A stretch of DNA of 49,402 nucleotides, taken from positions 1 through 49,402 of the forward strand of contig JAFSTC010000105.1 of NCBI GenBank assembly GCA_017450705.1, written 5' to 3'. The notes under the pieces are model-generated. The model was not told the origin of the DNA and ran no database searches. It saw only the letters and a program-made list of their open reading frames with translations. This DNA is from Lentisphaeria bacterium (lineage in GTDB: Bacteria; Verrucomicrobiota; Lentisphaeria; Victivallales; Victivallaceae). The position numbers and the translations under genes are program-made. Positions within the stretch are counted from its first letter, which is position 1. Every line of letters begins with the position of its first letter. This document shows, piece by piece, positions 34,699 through 43,824 of the stretch.

Positions 34699-35919
34699 AT
34701 GAAAAAGGAACCGGAAAGGCCCCGAAAGAAAATCACCGGAACGGATATCGCCCGCGCGGCGGGGTGTTCGCAGTCGAGCGTCTCCAAGGTGATGAACAAC
34801 GATCCCCGCGTCTCGGAATTTCTGCGCGCAAAGGTGCTGGAACAGGCCCGGAAACTGAATTACGGCGCTGGAAACGGCGGCGATCTCCGGCAGGTCGCCC
34901 TGATCCTGCCCGCCCCTTGGCGTTTCCGGCTGGACGGCTACGTGGCCGCCCTGCTGAACGCCATGATCTACGTCCTCCACCGCAGAAATATCCGCATGGA
35001 GATCGTGCTGGAAGACAGCCTCAACACCCTGCTGACCCACGTCTTCGACGGCGGGATCGGCATCTCCTGGGAACCGGGCCTGACCGCGGACTGGTTCGAG
35101 CATTTCGAACTGCCCCTCGTCCGGATCAACACCAACAGGGAACTCTCGGGAAGGCGCGATCAGCTGGCCTATGTCAATATGGACGGCGAAGGCTCCATGC
35201 GGATCCTGCTGGACAAACTCTACTCCCTCGACCACCGCCGCATCGTCCTGCTGGCCCCCGATCCCCGGGAGATCGAGGAACGCCGGGCCCGGTGTCAGGG
35301 ATTTTACAAGTATCTCCACGCGAAACGGATCCTCCGCCCGGAAAAACGCTGCATTTTTTCCATGCGCGAAAATTCACCCGAAGAAAATCTCGCTCTGCTG
35401 AAACAGGCGGTTTCCGACGGCGCCACCGCGCTGATCGCCGTCGACGAAGGAGCCGCGAGAAACGCCCTCGTCCTGATCGAAAAACTCCGGCTGAACATCC
35501 CCGGCAGGATCAGCGTCGTGAGCTGGGAGCAGAAAGACGTGCTCCCTTATTACAATCCGCCCATCACGGGCATGTCCATGGATTACACCCGCCTAGCCGA
35601 GGCGGCGGTGGAGCTGCTGGCCGCCCTCCGCCGCAAGGAGAAGGTCGCCGACGTCCATTTCCCCTTCCGATTGATCGAGCGCGAGAGCGTCGCTCCGGCC
35701 TATCGAAAAAAGTCCCGGGGGAAACTGCCGCAGCGGATCCTCGATCTGCTGGCCCGCGGCCCCGAGACCCGCGCCCGGATCGCTTCCGCGCTGGGCGTGA
35801 AGCCTTACAGCGGCCATTTCAACCGGACGCTCCTCGAATTGCTGAACTCAAAAAAGATCGCCTACGGTCCGAAAGCCCCTGCCGGCAGGACCCGTCTGCT
35901 CCGGCTGTGCGGAGACTGA
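34699..35919 (+). CDS. LacI-family regulator with extra C-terminal winged-helix-like domain
   Basis: The 406-residue regulator has an N-terminal LacI helix-turn-helix ([20 protein letters not shown], residues about 12-31, with the hinge-region leucine helix after it) and a periplasmic-binding-protein-like sensor domain (about 60-335; [51 protein letters not shown]). Most LacI proteins end there at about 340 residues. Here a further 68 residues ([22 protein letters not shown], then [14 protein letters not shown] and a beta wing) look like a second winged helix. Divergent from the locus A operon, so it probably represses that operon in the absence of its sugar. Confidence 0.85.
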   Translation: MKKEPERPRKKITGTDIARAAGCSQSSVSKVMNNDPRVSEFLRAKVLEQARKLNYGAGNGGDLRQVALILPAPWRFRLDGYVAALLNAMIYVLHRRNIRMEIVLEDSLNTLLTHVFDGGIGISWEPGLTADWFEHFELPLVRINTNRELSGRRDQLAYVNMDGEGSMRILLDKLYSLDHRRIVLLAPDPREIEERRARCQGFYKYLHAKRILRPEKRCIFSMRENSPEENLALLKQAVSDGATALIAVDEGAARNALVLIEKLRLNIPGRISVVSWEQKDVLPYYNPPITGMSMDYTRLAEAAVELLAALRRKEKVADVHFPFRLIERESVAPAYRKKSRGKLPQRILDLLARGPETRARIASALGVKPYSGHFNRTLLELLNSKKIAYGPKAPAGRTRLLRLCGD

Positions 35920-35950
35920 TGCCGTCCCCGCGGAACTGCGCGCTTACAGT

Positions 35951-37087
35951 CTATCTGGCGAGTTTTTTCCAGACGGGTTCGAGATCGACGACTTTTCCCG
36001 TGCGGGCGGATTCGTCGAGAGCCAGGGCGTACACGGCGCTCTCCAGACCCTCGCTGCCGCCGCATTTTGGCGTACTGCCGGTACACATGCACTCGTACAA
36101 CTCTTTCATGATGTAGTTGTCGCCGCCGGCGTGGCCGTCGCCCGCGAAATTCATCACGGTCACGCCCTCATCGCCCAACTTTCGGTACTTCAGGATCCCG
36201 CTGTAAAGTTCGACTTCGAGGATCCCCTCGGTGCAGCAGAAACGCATGCGGCGTTCCGGAATGGCGTTGCTCATGGTGCAGGAAAACGCGACGCGGATGT
36301 TGTTGCGGAACTCCGCAACGGCAACCATGTTGTCCATAAGGTCCGTGTCGTCGGTGAAGGGGGTCTCCGTGCCGTGGGGATCCCGCCACGCGTGAAAGGT
36401 TTTGACGCCGTATTTCTGCTCGAGGAAACGGTTCTCCGGCTTGAAGAAATCCCGGCCGCCGAAGGCGGAAACGCGCGAGGGCAGCGAGCCGCAGAACCAG
36501 TTGATCAGATCCAGGTCGTGACAGCACTTTTCAAGGATGTGGGGCCCTGCGAACTTCGTAAAACGGCGCCAGTTGCACATGATGTACCCGCCGTGTTCGG
36601 GGGCGATGTGCTCGTCGGCGTCGATGGAGAGGATCTTCCCCAGTCGCCCGGAGTCCAGGATCTCCCGGGCCTTGCGGTACAGCGGCGCGTAGCGCAGGAC
36701 GAACCCCGTGGCGAAAAGGACGCCGGAACTTTTCCACGCGTCGAATATCTCGGCGCAGTCGGCGATGGAGGTGGCCAGGGGCTTCTCGCTGAAGACGTTC
36801 TTTCCTTCGCTGAAACCTTCGAGGATGTGCTGCTTGTGGAAGGCGTTGGGCGAAAAGACCATGACCCAGTCCACACCGGGGGTGCGGACGGCTTCGAGAC
36901 TGGAGGTACAGCATTTCGCGTCGGGAGTTTTCCACATTTCCAGACAGCGGTGCGACTCCGCCGGATCGGGGTCGTACACCGACACGACATGGACATTTCG
37001 TTCAGAATCCCGGAGCAGATTCCCAACCACGGTACAGCTGCGTGCCCCATTGCCGATGACGGCGACATTGATTTGTTTGTTTCCCAT
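35951..37087 (-). CDS. Gfo/Idh/MocA-family oxidoreductase
   Basis: This 378-residue NAD(P)-dependent dehydrogenase has the N-terminal Rossmann motif VAVIGNGARS, the conserved EKP (NVFSEKPLATS near residue 97) and the catalytic region HILEKCCHDLDLINWFCG (near 190). Family members oxidise sugars, inositols or take part in keto-sugar glycosidase pathways. No signal peptide. The 3' end is 31 bases from the LacI-type gene on the other strand. It is divergent from an AraC regulator with overlapping promoters, so its expression probably depends on that regulator. Substrate unknown; a link with the sugar loci is inference. Confidence 0.92.
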   Translation of the reverse strand: MGNKQINVAVIGNGARSCTVVGNLLRDSERNVHVVSVYDPDPAESHRCLEMWKTPDAKCCTSSLEAVRTPGVDWVMVFSPNAFHKQHILEGFSEGKNVFSEKPLATSIADCAEIFDAWKSSGVLFATGFVLRYAPLYRKAREILDSGRLGKILSIDADEHIAPEHGGYIMCNWRRFTKFAGPHILEKCCHDLDLINWFCGSLPSRVSAFGGRDFFKPENRFLEQKYGVKTFHAWRDPHGTETPFTDDTDLMDNMVAVAEFRNNIRVAFSCTMSNAIPERRMRFCCTEGILEVELYSGILKYRKLGDEGVTVMNFAGDGHAGGDNYIMKELYECMCTGSTPKCGGSEGLESAVYALALDESARTGKVVDLEPVWKKLAR

Positions 37088-37109
37088 ATATCAGGCATCC
37101 CTTTTACAT

Positions 37110-37137
37110 TTGCATTCCATTTCGGAACACCTATATT
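37110..37137 (+). promoter_or_regulatory. Promoter of the AraC gene, overlapping the divergent one
   Basis: TTGCAT (37110-37115), 16 bases, TATATT (37132-37137). Its -10 box shares bases with the minus-strand TATAAT of the oxidoreductase promoter. Confidence 0.55.
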
Positions 37138-37163
37138 ATACAGCGGGAAAGCAAAACCAATAA
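37135..37163 (-). promoter_or_regulatory. Promoter of the Gfo/Idh/MocA gene
   Basis: TTATTG (minus strand, 37158-37163), 17 bases, TATAAT (37135-37140), about 45 bases before the start codon. Confidence 0.55.
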
Positions 37164-37176
37164 GGATAAAACGCGC

Positions 37177-38025
37177 ATGGCGCATGACAAAAAAATCGAG
37201 ATCGCCTGTTCGGGGGCGATCCACCGGCTGACGGCCCGCATCCCGGAACCGCAGCGGGAGTTCGGCCTGTGGATCATCAGGGGCGACATCGCCGGCCGCA
37301 GGGCTCCCATGGGCGACAGGGCTCCGTTCGAGAGATTTTTCGAATTTTACTCCATCTCGCATCTGCTGGCCGGACGGGGCCGCTTCATCGCAGACGGCCG
37401 CGAACGGGAACTTCTCCCCGGAGACGCCGTGCTGGTTTCCCCCGGCAAGCACCACTGGTACGGCAGTACGCCGGATGCCCCCTACGTGGAAGACAATCTC
37501 TGCTTCTGCGGACGTATTCCCGACGCACTCCTCAGGGCGGGACTTCTGCGCAACGGGGTGGTCCGTCTGGGCCGCACCCGAAGACTCCTGCCCATCCTGC
37601 GCCGCCAGCAGGAACCGGGACCCGCCAACTGGCTGGACTGCGATCTCATGCTGCTGCAGCTCCTGCGCGACAAGTTCTGCGGAGCGGCCGATCCGGGAGC
37701 CTCCCCGCTGGAACCCCTTCTTGAAACCATACGGGATTCCCCGCCGGATCACTGGTGGCGCGTCGACGAGCTGGCGGAACTTTTCGGCGTTTCGCCGTCG
37801 CAGCTCCGCCGGGACTTTCTGCGCTACACCGGCATGCGTCCCAAAGCCTATGTGGAACAATTCAAACTGCGCCGTGCCGCGGATGTCCTGCTCTCGGGAG
37901 ACGACCGGATCGCGGACGTCGCCGCCCGCTTCGGCTATATGGACTGCTGCCACTTCAGCCGCCGCTTCAAGCTGCTTTTCGGCGCATCCCCCGACCGCTA
38001 CCGGCAGATGTTCAAGCGCCATTGA
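37177..38025 (+). CDS. AraC-family regulator with cupin-type sensor domain
   Basis: The 282-residue regulator has an N-terminal cupin-like domain (about 30-110: SHLLAGRGRFIADG, LLPGDAVLVSPGKHHWYG) that would bind a sugar or related ligand, and a C-terminal AraC double helix-turn-helix (VDELAELFGVSPSQLRRDF and IADVAARFGYMDCCHFSRRFK). AAGGAT lies nine bases before the ATG. Divergent from the Gfo/Idh/MocA gene, its likely target. Not related in sensor domain to the PocR-AraC protein at the other end of the window. Confidence 0.9.
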   Translation: MAHDKKIEIACSGAIHRLTARIPEPQREFGLWIIRGDIAGRRAPMGDRAPFERFFEFYSISHLLAGRGRFIADGRERELLPGDAVLVSPGKHHWYGSTPDAPYVEDNLCFCGRIPDALLRAGLLRNGVVRLGRTRRLLPILRRQQEPGPANWLDCDLMLLQLLRDKFCGAADPGASPLEPLLETIRDSPPDHWWRVDELAELFGVSPSQLRRDFLRYTGMRPKAYVEQFKLRRAADVLLSGDDRIADVAARFGYMDCCHFSRRFKLLFGASPDRYRQMFKRH

Positions 38026-38088
38026 AAAGTCTCGGCCGCGGAGCCGGAAATGCCTCTCCCGGCGGAACTGTCCGTTTTCGGCGGGGGC

Positions 38089-39447
38089 TTACAGCGATAT
38101 GCCCTTGAGCTTCTGGTGGAGCGAGACGGCGTAGCTGTCGGTCATTCCCGAGATGAAGTCGAGGATGCCGATGAGCCGCAGATAGGTCTCGGTGAGCCAG
38201 AATTCGTTCCGGCGCTCCACTGTGTAGAAGGGCAGCATGGCCGCGAGACGGCGGCTGCGGTAGCTGGCCGGAACGCCGCCCCTGTACTCCCGGGCCAGTT
38301 CGTCCACACAGGGCACGAAGACGTCCAGCAGACCCGACACCATCTCGAAGCCCGCGCCGACCACCTCGGCTACGCTGCGGTGATTGTAGATGCCCTTGGC
38401 GCTGCGGGCGCGGATCTTGTCGAGCGTCGGGGCACAGTCCAGGTAATCGACGAGGGATTTCTCCAGCGTGCCCGAGATCAGCTCGTCGTGATGCTGCGTA
38501 AAGACCTCCGTGACCTTGCCGATCAGGACGCCGATGGCCTTGGCCCGCAGAAATTCGGCCTTGCGGACCGGGGACTCCAGCTTTCTGACGTACTCCTCCG
38601 CCCGCGGGGAGTTGATGATGGCGAGGAAGGACTCCTCCAGTTCGTGGTAATCCACAAGCCCCAATCGGTGGCCGTCCTCGAAGTCCACGATGAGGTAGGC
38701 GATGTCGTCGGCGGCTTCCACCAGGAAGGCCAGCGGATGACGCTTCCACGCGAATTCCCCCACCTGGATGAGGCCGCAGGTGGCCGCCACTTCCGAAAAG
38801 GTCGCCTTCTCCGTCTGGAAAAAGCTGAATTTCTTTCCCGAGATCCCCTCCGGCCGGGCATCCGGCGGGGAGGCTGTGGGATACTTCGCAAAGGCCCCCA
38901 AAGTTGAGGCCGTGAGCCGCATGCCGCCGGGCCGGTCGGGCATTTCCAGACGGGTGATGACCCGGAACCCCTGGGCGTTGCCTTCATAGAGTTCGATGTC
39001 CGAGACCTGTTCCTTCGACATGGACTGCTGATAGAAACGCCCCGCATCGCTGCTGGTGAACCAGTAGCGGATGGCCTCCTCTCCGGCGTGCCCCAGGGGC
39101 GGATTGCCGATGTCGTGGGCCAGCGCCGCCGTGGCCACCACCGCGCCCACGTCGGAGGGGTGCAGTCCGCCGATGTCGAAATGCTGCGCCACGAAAGCGC
39201 CGCAGGCGGTCCCGAGGGAACGTCCGATGGAGCTGGCTTCCAGACTGTGAGTGAGTCTTGTCCGCACGTAGTCGGTCTTCACCAGCGGGAAGACCTGGGT
39301 CTTGTCCTGAAGTCGTCTGAACGCGCCGGAGAAGACGATGCGGTCGAAGTCCTGCTGAAAAGGCGAGCGTTCGGGCGAGAGCGCCCTCTGCGGATCGGGA
39401 TCGCCGATGCGCTTGGGCGACAACAGTTTTTTCCATTCCATCTTCAT
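38089..39447 (-). CDS. dgt: dGTP triphosphohydrolase
   Basis: The 452-residue HD-domain enzyme hydrolyses dGTP to deoxyguanosine and triphosphate. The HD metal site shows as RTRLTHSLEASSIGRSLG, AALAHDIGNPPLGHAGEEA (His-Asp) and the later LVEAADDIAYLIVDFED. The N-terminal SPERSPFQQDFDRIVFSGAFRRLQDKTQVF is the family hallmark. ATG 39447 is used because it follows AGGG by about eight bases; upstream codons are within the promoter. Its promoter is 50 bases upstream. Ends tail to tail with the AraC gene; the 63 bases between hold no evident terminator. Confidence 0.95.
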   Translation of the reverse strand: MKMEWKKLLSPKRIGDPDPQRALSPERSPFQQDFDRIVFSGAFRRLQDKTQVFPLVKTDYVRTRLTHSLEASSIGRSLGTACGAFVAQHFDIGGLHPSDVGAVVATAALAHDIGNPPLGHAGEEAIRYWFTSSDAGRFYQQSMSKEQVSDIELYEGNAQGFRVITRLEMPDRPGGMRLTASTLGAFAKYPTASPPDARPEGISGKKFSFFQTEKATFSEVAATCGLIQVGEFAWKRHPLAFLVEAADDIAYLIVDFEDGHRLGLVDYHELEESFLAIINSPRAEEYVRKLESPVRKAEFLRAKAIGVLIGKVTEVFTQHHDELISGTLEKSLVDYLDCAPTLDKIRARSAKGIYNHRSVAEVVGAGFEMVSGLLDVFVPCVDELAREYRGGVPASYRSRRLAAMLPFYTVERRNEFWLTETYLRLIGILDFISGMTDSYAVSLHQKLKGISL

Positions 39448-39493
39448 GGGGGAACCCTGTCTTTGAGTCTTCGGATCTGTTCTGCTTGCGTAT

Positions 39494-39522
39494 AGCATAC
39501 ACCGCGGAGCGGGAATTTTCAA
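39494..39522 (-). promoter_or_regulatory. Promoter of dgt
   Basis: TTGAAA (minus strand, 39517-39522), 17 bases, TATGCT (39494-39499). Confidence 0.7.
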
Positions 39523-39545
39523 GCGGGGCCCGGCGTGTTTTCCCC

Positions 39546-39574
39546 TTGAAAAAAGGCTTTTTCCCGGCTATATT
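39546..39574 (+). promoter_or_regulatory. Promoter of the HAD gene
   Basis: TTGAAA (39546-39551), 17 bases, TATATT (39569-39574), about 20 bases before the ATG. Confidence 0.75.
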
Positions 39575-39596
39575 AGGCCGAAACCCCGGAGGAAAA

Positions 39597-40163
39597 ATGA
39601 AATACATCGCGCTGGACATCGGCAACGTCTGCATCAAAATAGACCATATCGGCTGTTATGCGAGGGTGGGCTTCACCGCCGCGCCGCCGCCGGAAGTGCT
39701 GTTCCTCTCCCGGGAGTTCGAGTGCGGCCGCCTGACCGAGGACGCGTTCTGGACCGCCTTCCGGAGATTCGTCCCCGACAGGAGCAAGACCCGGGCCGAG
39801 CTGGAAAGGGATTTCGACGCCATCCTCGTGGGAGCCGTTCCCGGCATGGAGGAACTGGTTGCCTCTCTGCCGGAGAGGGGGATCCAGCCCGTGTTCTTTT
39901 CGGACGTTTCCGCGCGGCACATGAAACTCGTGCGGCAGATGTTCCGCGCGGCGTCCGCCGTGCCCGAGGGCGTGTACAGCTACGAGGTGGGGGCCATGAA
40001 GCCTGAGGACCCCATGTTCGAGACTTTCGAGAGGCGTTTCGGCGTGCCCGCCCTTTACGTCGACGACCGCGCGCCCCTGATCGACGCCGCCCGCAAACGC
40101 GGCTGGAACGCCGTCGTCTTCACAGGGGCGGCCGATCTCGAGAAAACGCTTCAGAACTGCTGA
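39597..40163 (+). CDS. HAD-superfamily hydrolase (YihX-like)
   Basis: The 188-residue haloacid-dehalogenase-like protein has motif I ALDIGNVCI (nucleophile Asp near residue 7), a helical cap inserted after it, motif II FFSDVS, motif III Lys in MKPEDPMFE and motif IV LYVDDR. The DIGN variant of motif I is common in the YihX/epoxide-hydrolase N-terminal group, whose members dephosphorylate sugar phosphates. Substrate unknown. GGAGG lies just before the ATG. Its last 13 bases overlap the 3' end of the convergent membrane protein gene. Confidence 0.85.
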   Translation: MKYIALDIGNVCIKIDHIGCYARVGFTAAPPPEVLFLSREFECGRLTEDAFWTAFRRFVPDRSKTRAELERDFDAILVGAVPGMEELVASLPERGIQPVFFSDVSARHMKLVRQMFRAASAVPEGVYSYEVGAMKPEDPMFETFERRFGVPALYVDDRAPLIDAARKRGWNAVVFTGAADLEKTLQNC

Positions 40164-40558
40164 GGCGTTTGCGAGGGCAGGGCGCTCTCGACTTTTTTCC
40201 ACGCGGCTTCCGTCACGTAGGGGTTGACGTCTCCCGTCGCCGACGCCTGAAGGACCCAGACCTGTCCCGTCAGGGTGTCGATTTTGAAGAGCATCTTCTG
40301 TCTGTTCCTGCCCGAGGGCTGGAGATTTTTCACGTTGACCTCGGCGGCTTCCAGCGCGAAGCGGCAGGGGGCAAACGCCTGCGTCGTCTGAGCGCCCTGA
40401 GCCGTGAGCCGGGCCGGGTAGAACGCGATGACCGTCGCCGCCGCGCCCAGCGTCGCCGCGATCAGCGAGACCCAGAGCACGGACGCGATCTCAAACGCGC
40501 CCCGGCGGGGTTCTTTCTCCGGATGGTTTTCCGGAGAGGGAAATGTCGAGTTTTCCAT
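40151..40558 (-). CDS. Small single-pass membrane protein
   Basis: The 135-residue protein has a charged N-terminus (MENSTFPSPENHPEKEPRRG), one membrane helix (about 24-46, SVLWVSLIAATLGAAATVIAF) and a C-terminal domain outside the cytoplasm with MLFKIDTLTGQVWVL, a stretch seen in many small PVC-type anchored proteins of unknown function. No family name can be given. GGAGGAG precedes the ATG and a good promoter lies 20 bases further up, so it is a single-gene unit. Confidence 0.75.
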   Translation of the reverse strand: MENSTFPSPENHPEKEPRRGAFEIASVLWVSLIAATLGAAATVIAFYPARLTAQGAQTTQAFAPCRFALEAAEVNVKNLQPSGRNRQKMLFKIDTLTGQVWVLQASATGDVNPYVTEAAWKKVESALPSQTPQQF

Positions 40559-40578
40559 AATTTCTCCTCCGAAAAACC

Positions 40579-40606
40579 AATATAAACGCCTCGCCGGGAA
40601 TATCAA
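40579..40606 (-). promoter_or_regulatory. Promoter of the small membrane protein gene
   Basis: TTGATA (minus strand, 40601-40606), 16 bases, TATATT (40579-40584). Confidence 0.65.
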
Positions 40607-40628
40607 GAACGAGAGTGCGGCTTTTCCT

Positions 40629-43600
40629 TCAGCGGCACTCCAGAATGCGGGTCTCGCCCGGCGAGAGGGACACTTCGGCCGTATGATCGGCGCGGAGGGG
40701 GAGCTCCTCCCCCGTCGTCATGTCGTACAGCTTTTTCCCCTGCGGCGGCGCGAGGACGTTCCTGTTGCCCTCAACGCCGTGGAGGACCATCAGGTCGTCC
40801 CTGCGGTGCAGGAACATGTCCCCGGGCGTCCGGTTGTAAAGCCGGACCCCCGCGGCCGCCGCGATCCGCGACAGGAATTCCGCCGTGAACGGCGAGGGCA
40901 GGGCAAAATAAATACTGGTATAGCCGGGGAACTTTTTCATCGCGCCCGAGACGCCGCTGCCGTCCGCGTAGGTGCAGAGCGCCACGGCTTCGGGATCGGT
41001 GATGCGGAACCGCAGATCGCCCAGCGCGTTGTCCAGCCCCGCCTCCTTGCCCTCGATCCCCTTCGTGAGGGGACTCTTGACAAAGAGCGACTTCTGGGGG
41101 CCCGGACCGATCTTTTCGGTCCGGATGCCTGTGATGCGGCCGATGTTGGCGGCGTCCGGCCCGTTGTCGGTGCTGTAACCCGGCGCGTAGACGAACACCA
41201 GGGTCCTGCCGTCCCGGCAGAGGGAATCGATATACGCCTGTGTCCGCGGGGAGATCCAGTAAAGGTTGAGGAAGCAGTAGACCTTGTGATGGGTGATGTT
41301 CCGCGAGATCAGATCATCGAGGTACACGAAATCATACTTCAGCCCCGAGCGCATCATCGCCCGCTGGCTTTTGCGGACGGCGTGGAAATTCGGGCCGTTC
41401 CAGCAGTGGAGCTGTTCCGAGGTCGCGAGGAAATTCTCCTCGTCCGCGACGAAGGCGATCTCCGCCGGGGAGAAGGGACGGTCGTTTTTCGCGAGTTTTC
41501 CGGCGATCCGCTTGACCAGCGCCGCATCCTCCATGAGAGCGGGGTCGTCGAACCACCCCGCGGTCATGTCGTAGAACCAGATGCCGCCGCCCACGCTGAA
41601 AAGCCTGCCCGCCTCCCGGAGCAGGGCGTTCCGGAACGCGTCGGGCGTCCAGTACCGGACGACGTGGCTGTCCTGCTGCAGAGATTTGTACATCGTCGTC
41701 CACGTGCGGAAGTCCGCTTCGATGATGGGGATTTTGTTGTTCATCCGCAGCGAATCGGGGATCCACGGGTAGTAACTGGTGCACCCCGTCTCCCGCTCGC
41801 CGAAATAGCCGGGCTGGCCGCCCATGAGCTCCATCTCCTTCCCCGGCAGGATCACATGGGTCTGCGCGAAGTGCGGCTGGACGAACTGTTCCCCGCCCCG
41901 GCCCCACCACATGGCGGCGATCACTTTTTTGCCCGCGGCCTTCTTGGCCTCGCGGCAGAGGGCCGCCGCGAATTCCCCCACGCCCTCGTTCATGAAGACC
42001 GAGAGATCCCAGTACGCCATGTCCCGGGACCTGTCCCAGAAAAAGGTGTCAAGGGGGCGCGGTTTGCGGGGCGGGACCGCCGTTTCGAAGGTGACGCCCC
42101 TTTGGCCCCACGCCTTCCGCAGGGCCTCCTGGTCGTTGTTGTACCGCTTGCGCAGAAACGCCCGGAAGGGCTCCAGTGCGGAGGGCGGGTAGGCCTCGTC
42201 CCGGTATCGGCCGAACTTCACCTGATAATAGAACTGCCCGTCCTCGTTCCCCGTGATGTGGAATCCCGCGACCGCCTTGAAGTAGGGCTGTTTGCGCATG
42301 TGGCCGATCACCTGCCGGACGTAGTCGAGGGCCTGTTCCTGATAGACGCGACTGTAGTAGCAGGGGAGATTTTTGCGGCCGTCGCGGCTGACCTGCGGCT
42401 GGCCCTTGCGGTTGACCGCGGTTTCGGCGGGGAAGTCCTCGTGCCATGTGAGATAGGGCGTGACGGAGAGGCCGATGAGGAAATTCCCGCGGGGATTGCG
42501 CCGCACGTTTTCCATGATGGTCCTGTCGACGTTGGCGAAATCGTATTTGCCGTTCCCCGCCCAGTAGAGGTTTCTCCGGAAGAGCGGGATGATCTGCAGA
42601 TCGATCCCCGCCTCCTGAAAGGCCGCGGTCTTGTTCCGCGTCCCGTCGAAGGCGTCGCCGAAATAGATGACCGGGATCTCCTTTTTGCCGTTGATCAGCA
42701 GCCGGGGCGAATTGCCGGGCAGCATCTCCGCCGTCGCCTCGCTGCGGGCGGCCAGGATCTTTGTCACCTCTTCGTCGGGCAGGGGATCGGTGTTCTTGAG
42801 GAAGTGGCGGCTTTGATCGGAGTCCTTGGCCCGGCTGTCGGGCATCCACGGGCCGAGACCGAAATAGATGCTCCTCCAGCGGATCGACGCGGGATCGCCC
42901 CGCAGGAACACGCCGATCCGGACATATTTCACATTGGCCGGAGCCGTGTACTTCAGCGTCCTGCGCTGCCATTGGCCCGGCTTGCGGTTGACCAGTTCGT
43001 AACTTGCCAGCGGGCTGTAGGGGCGGAAATGATCCAGTTTCTCCGGCCAGTCTTTCGCCCGGCTCTCGGTCAGGACGGCCAGACCGCCGGAGTTGCCGAA
43101 ATGCAGATCGGAAGTGTGGTAAAGTCCCGTCAGGATGTAACTCTTCCCCGCCTCCACGGGGATCCGCGCCGAGAGCATGGAGACGGCGGCGCCGCTTTTG
43201 GTGTTGACGAGTTCGAGTTCCGACGTGATGCCGACGACATCCTTGCCGGAAGCTGCGGGAAATCCCGGGAAAAGATTGGGTTCGGTGTAGACCGGGAGCA
43301 CTTCCCCGGGCATCCGGCACGAGGTGTCCAGATGATTTTTCTCTTTCGGCATTTCTTTCATTTCCTCCGTTTGGACCTGATGCAGGGTGAATTCTCCGGA
43401 AACGATCCGCAGGACGGCTCTCATCCAGCCGACGGGTTCCCGGCTTTTCGGCAGTTGGAGGAACCAGGTCTCCTCCCGGACTTCCCGTGAATCGATCTTC
43501 CGCGTCCCGGCGGCAAAGGGATAGCGGGTGATGAAGCGCTTCTTTTCGGCGCTGTAACAGCCCAGCGCCCCCTGGATCTCGCCTTTGCCGGAGAGCCGGA

Positions 43601-43811
43601 CTTTGAGCATCAGGATCTTCCGCTCGCCGACGCGGAGGAAGGGGCCCCACAGCAGCGTGCCGTTTTTTTCCGGGCCCCGCGGCACCCGGAGGAGGGCGCC
43701 CTCTTTTTGCGCGCTCTGCGGCAGTTTCCACTTGTCGAAGGGGACGTCTTCCGCGGCGGCGAGGAGCGCCCCCGCTACCGCGCAGACCGGCAGGAGTGAA
43801 TGTCGGATCAT
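40629..43811 (-). CDS. Secreted GH42-like glycoside hydrolase with N-terminal beta domains
   Basis: The 1060-residue exported protein has a signal peptide (MIRHSLLPVCAVAGALLAAAE). Residues about 25-330 are beta-rich, carbohydrate-binding-like. A GH42/beta-galactosidase-type TIM barrel (about 365-780) follows, with acid/base candidate Glu in FHITGNEDGQFYY (near 520), the GH42-like FRAFLRKRYNNDQEALRKAWG, and nucleophile candidate Glu in PIIEADFRTW (near 697). About 800-970 resembles the GH42 trimerisation domain (KVYCFLNLYWIS, TLVFVYAPGY), then a small C-terminal beta domain. The substrate is likely a galactose- or arabinose-containing glycan, but the family call is by motif only. It follows the prepilin-like gene by 13 bases. 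Confidence 0.82.
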   Translation of the reverse strand: MIRHSLLPVCAVAGALLAAAEDVPFDKWKLPQSAQKEGALLRVPRGPEKNGTLLWGPFLRVGERKILMLKVRLSGKGEIQGALGCYSAEKKRFITRYPFAAGTRKIDSREVREETWFLQLPKSREPVGWMRAVLRIVSGEFTLHQVQTEEMKEMPKEKNHLDTSCRMPGEVLPVYTEPNLFPGFPAASGKDVVGITSELELVNTKSGAAVSMLSARIPVEAGKSYILTGLYHTSDLHFGNSGGLAVLTESRAKDWPEKLDHFRPYSPLASYELVNRKPGQWQRRTLKYTAPANVKYVRIGVFLRGDPASIRWRSIYFGLGPWMPDSRAKDSDQSRHFLKNTDPLPDEEVTKILAARSEATAEMLPGNSPRLLINGKKEIPVIYFGDAFDGTRNKTAAFQEAGIDLQIIPLFRRNLYWAGNGKYDFANVDRTIMENVRRNPRGNFLIGLSVTPYLTWHEDFPAETAVNRKGQPQVSRDGRKNLPCYYSRVYQEQALDYVRQVIGHMRKQPYFKAVAGFHITGNEDGQFYYQVKFGRYRDEAYPPSALEPFRAFLRKRYNNDQEALRKAWGQRGVTFETAVPPRKPRPLDTFFWDRSRDMAYWDLSVFMNEGVGEFAAALCREAKKAAGKKVIAAMWWGRGGEQFVQPHFAQTHVILPGKEMELMGGQPGYFGERETGCTSYYPWIPDSLRMNNKIPIIEADFRTWTTMYKSLQQDSHVVRYWTPDAFRNALLREAGRLFSVGGGIWFYDMTAGWFDDPALMEDAALVKRIAGKLAKNDRPFSPAEIAFVADEENFLATSEQLHCWNGPNFHAVRKSQRAMMRSGLKYDFVYLDDLISRNITHHKVYCFLNLYWISPRTQAYIDSLCRDGRTLVFVYAPGYSTDNGPDAANIGRITGIRTEKIGPGPQKSLFVKSPLTKGIEGKEAGLDNALGDLRFRITDPEAVALCTYADGSGVSGAMKKFPGYTSIYFALPSPFTAEFLSRIAAAAGVRLYNRTPGDMFLHRRDDLMVLHGVEGNRNVLAPPQGKKLYDMTTGEELPLRADHTAEVSLSPGETRILECR

Positions 43812-43824
43812 TCCGGGCTCTTCC

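Noticed and set aside
40428-43490. A 1020-codon open frame on the plus strand opposite the GH42-like gene
   Set aside because: It mirrors the codon phase of a GC-rich gene with signal peptide and clear domains; its own product is Arg/Gly/Val-rich without any motif.
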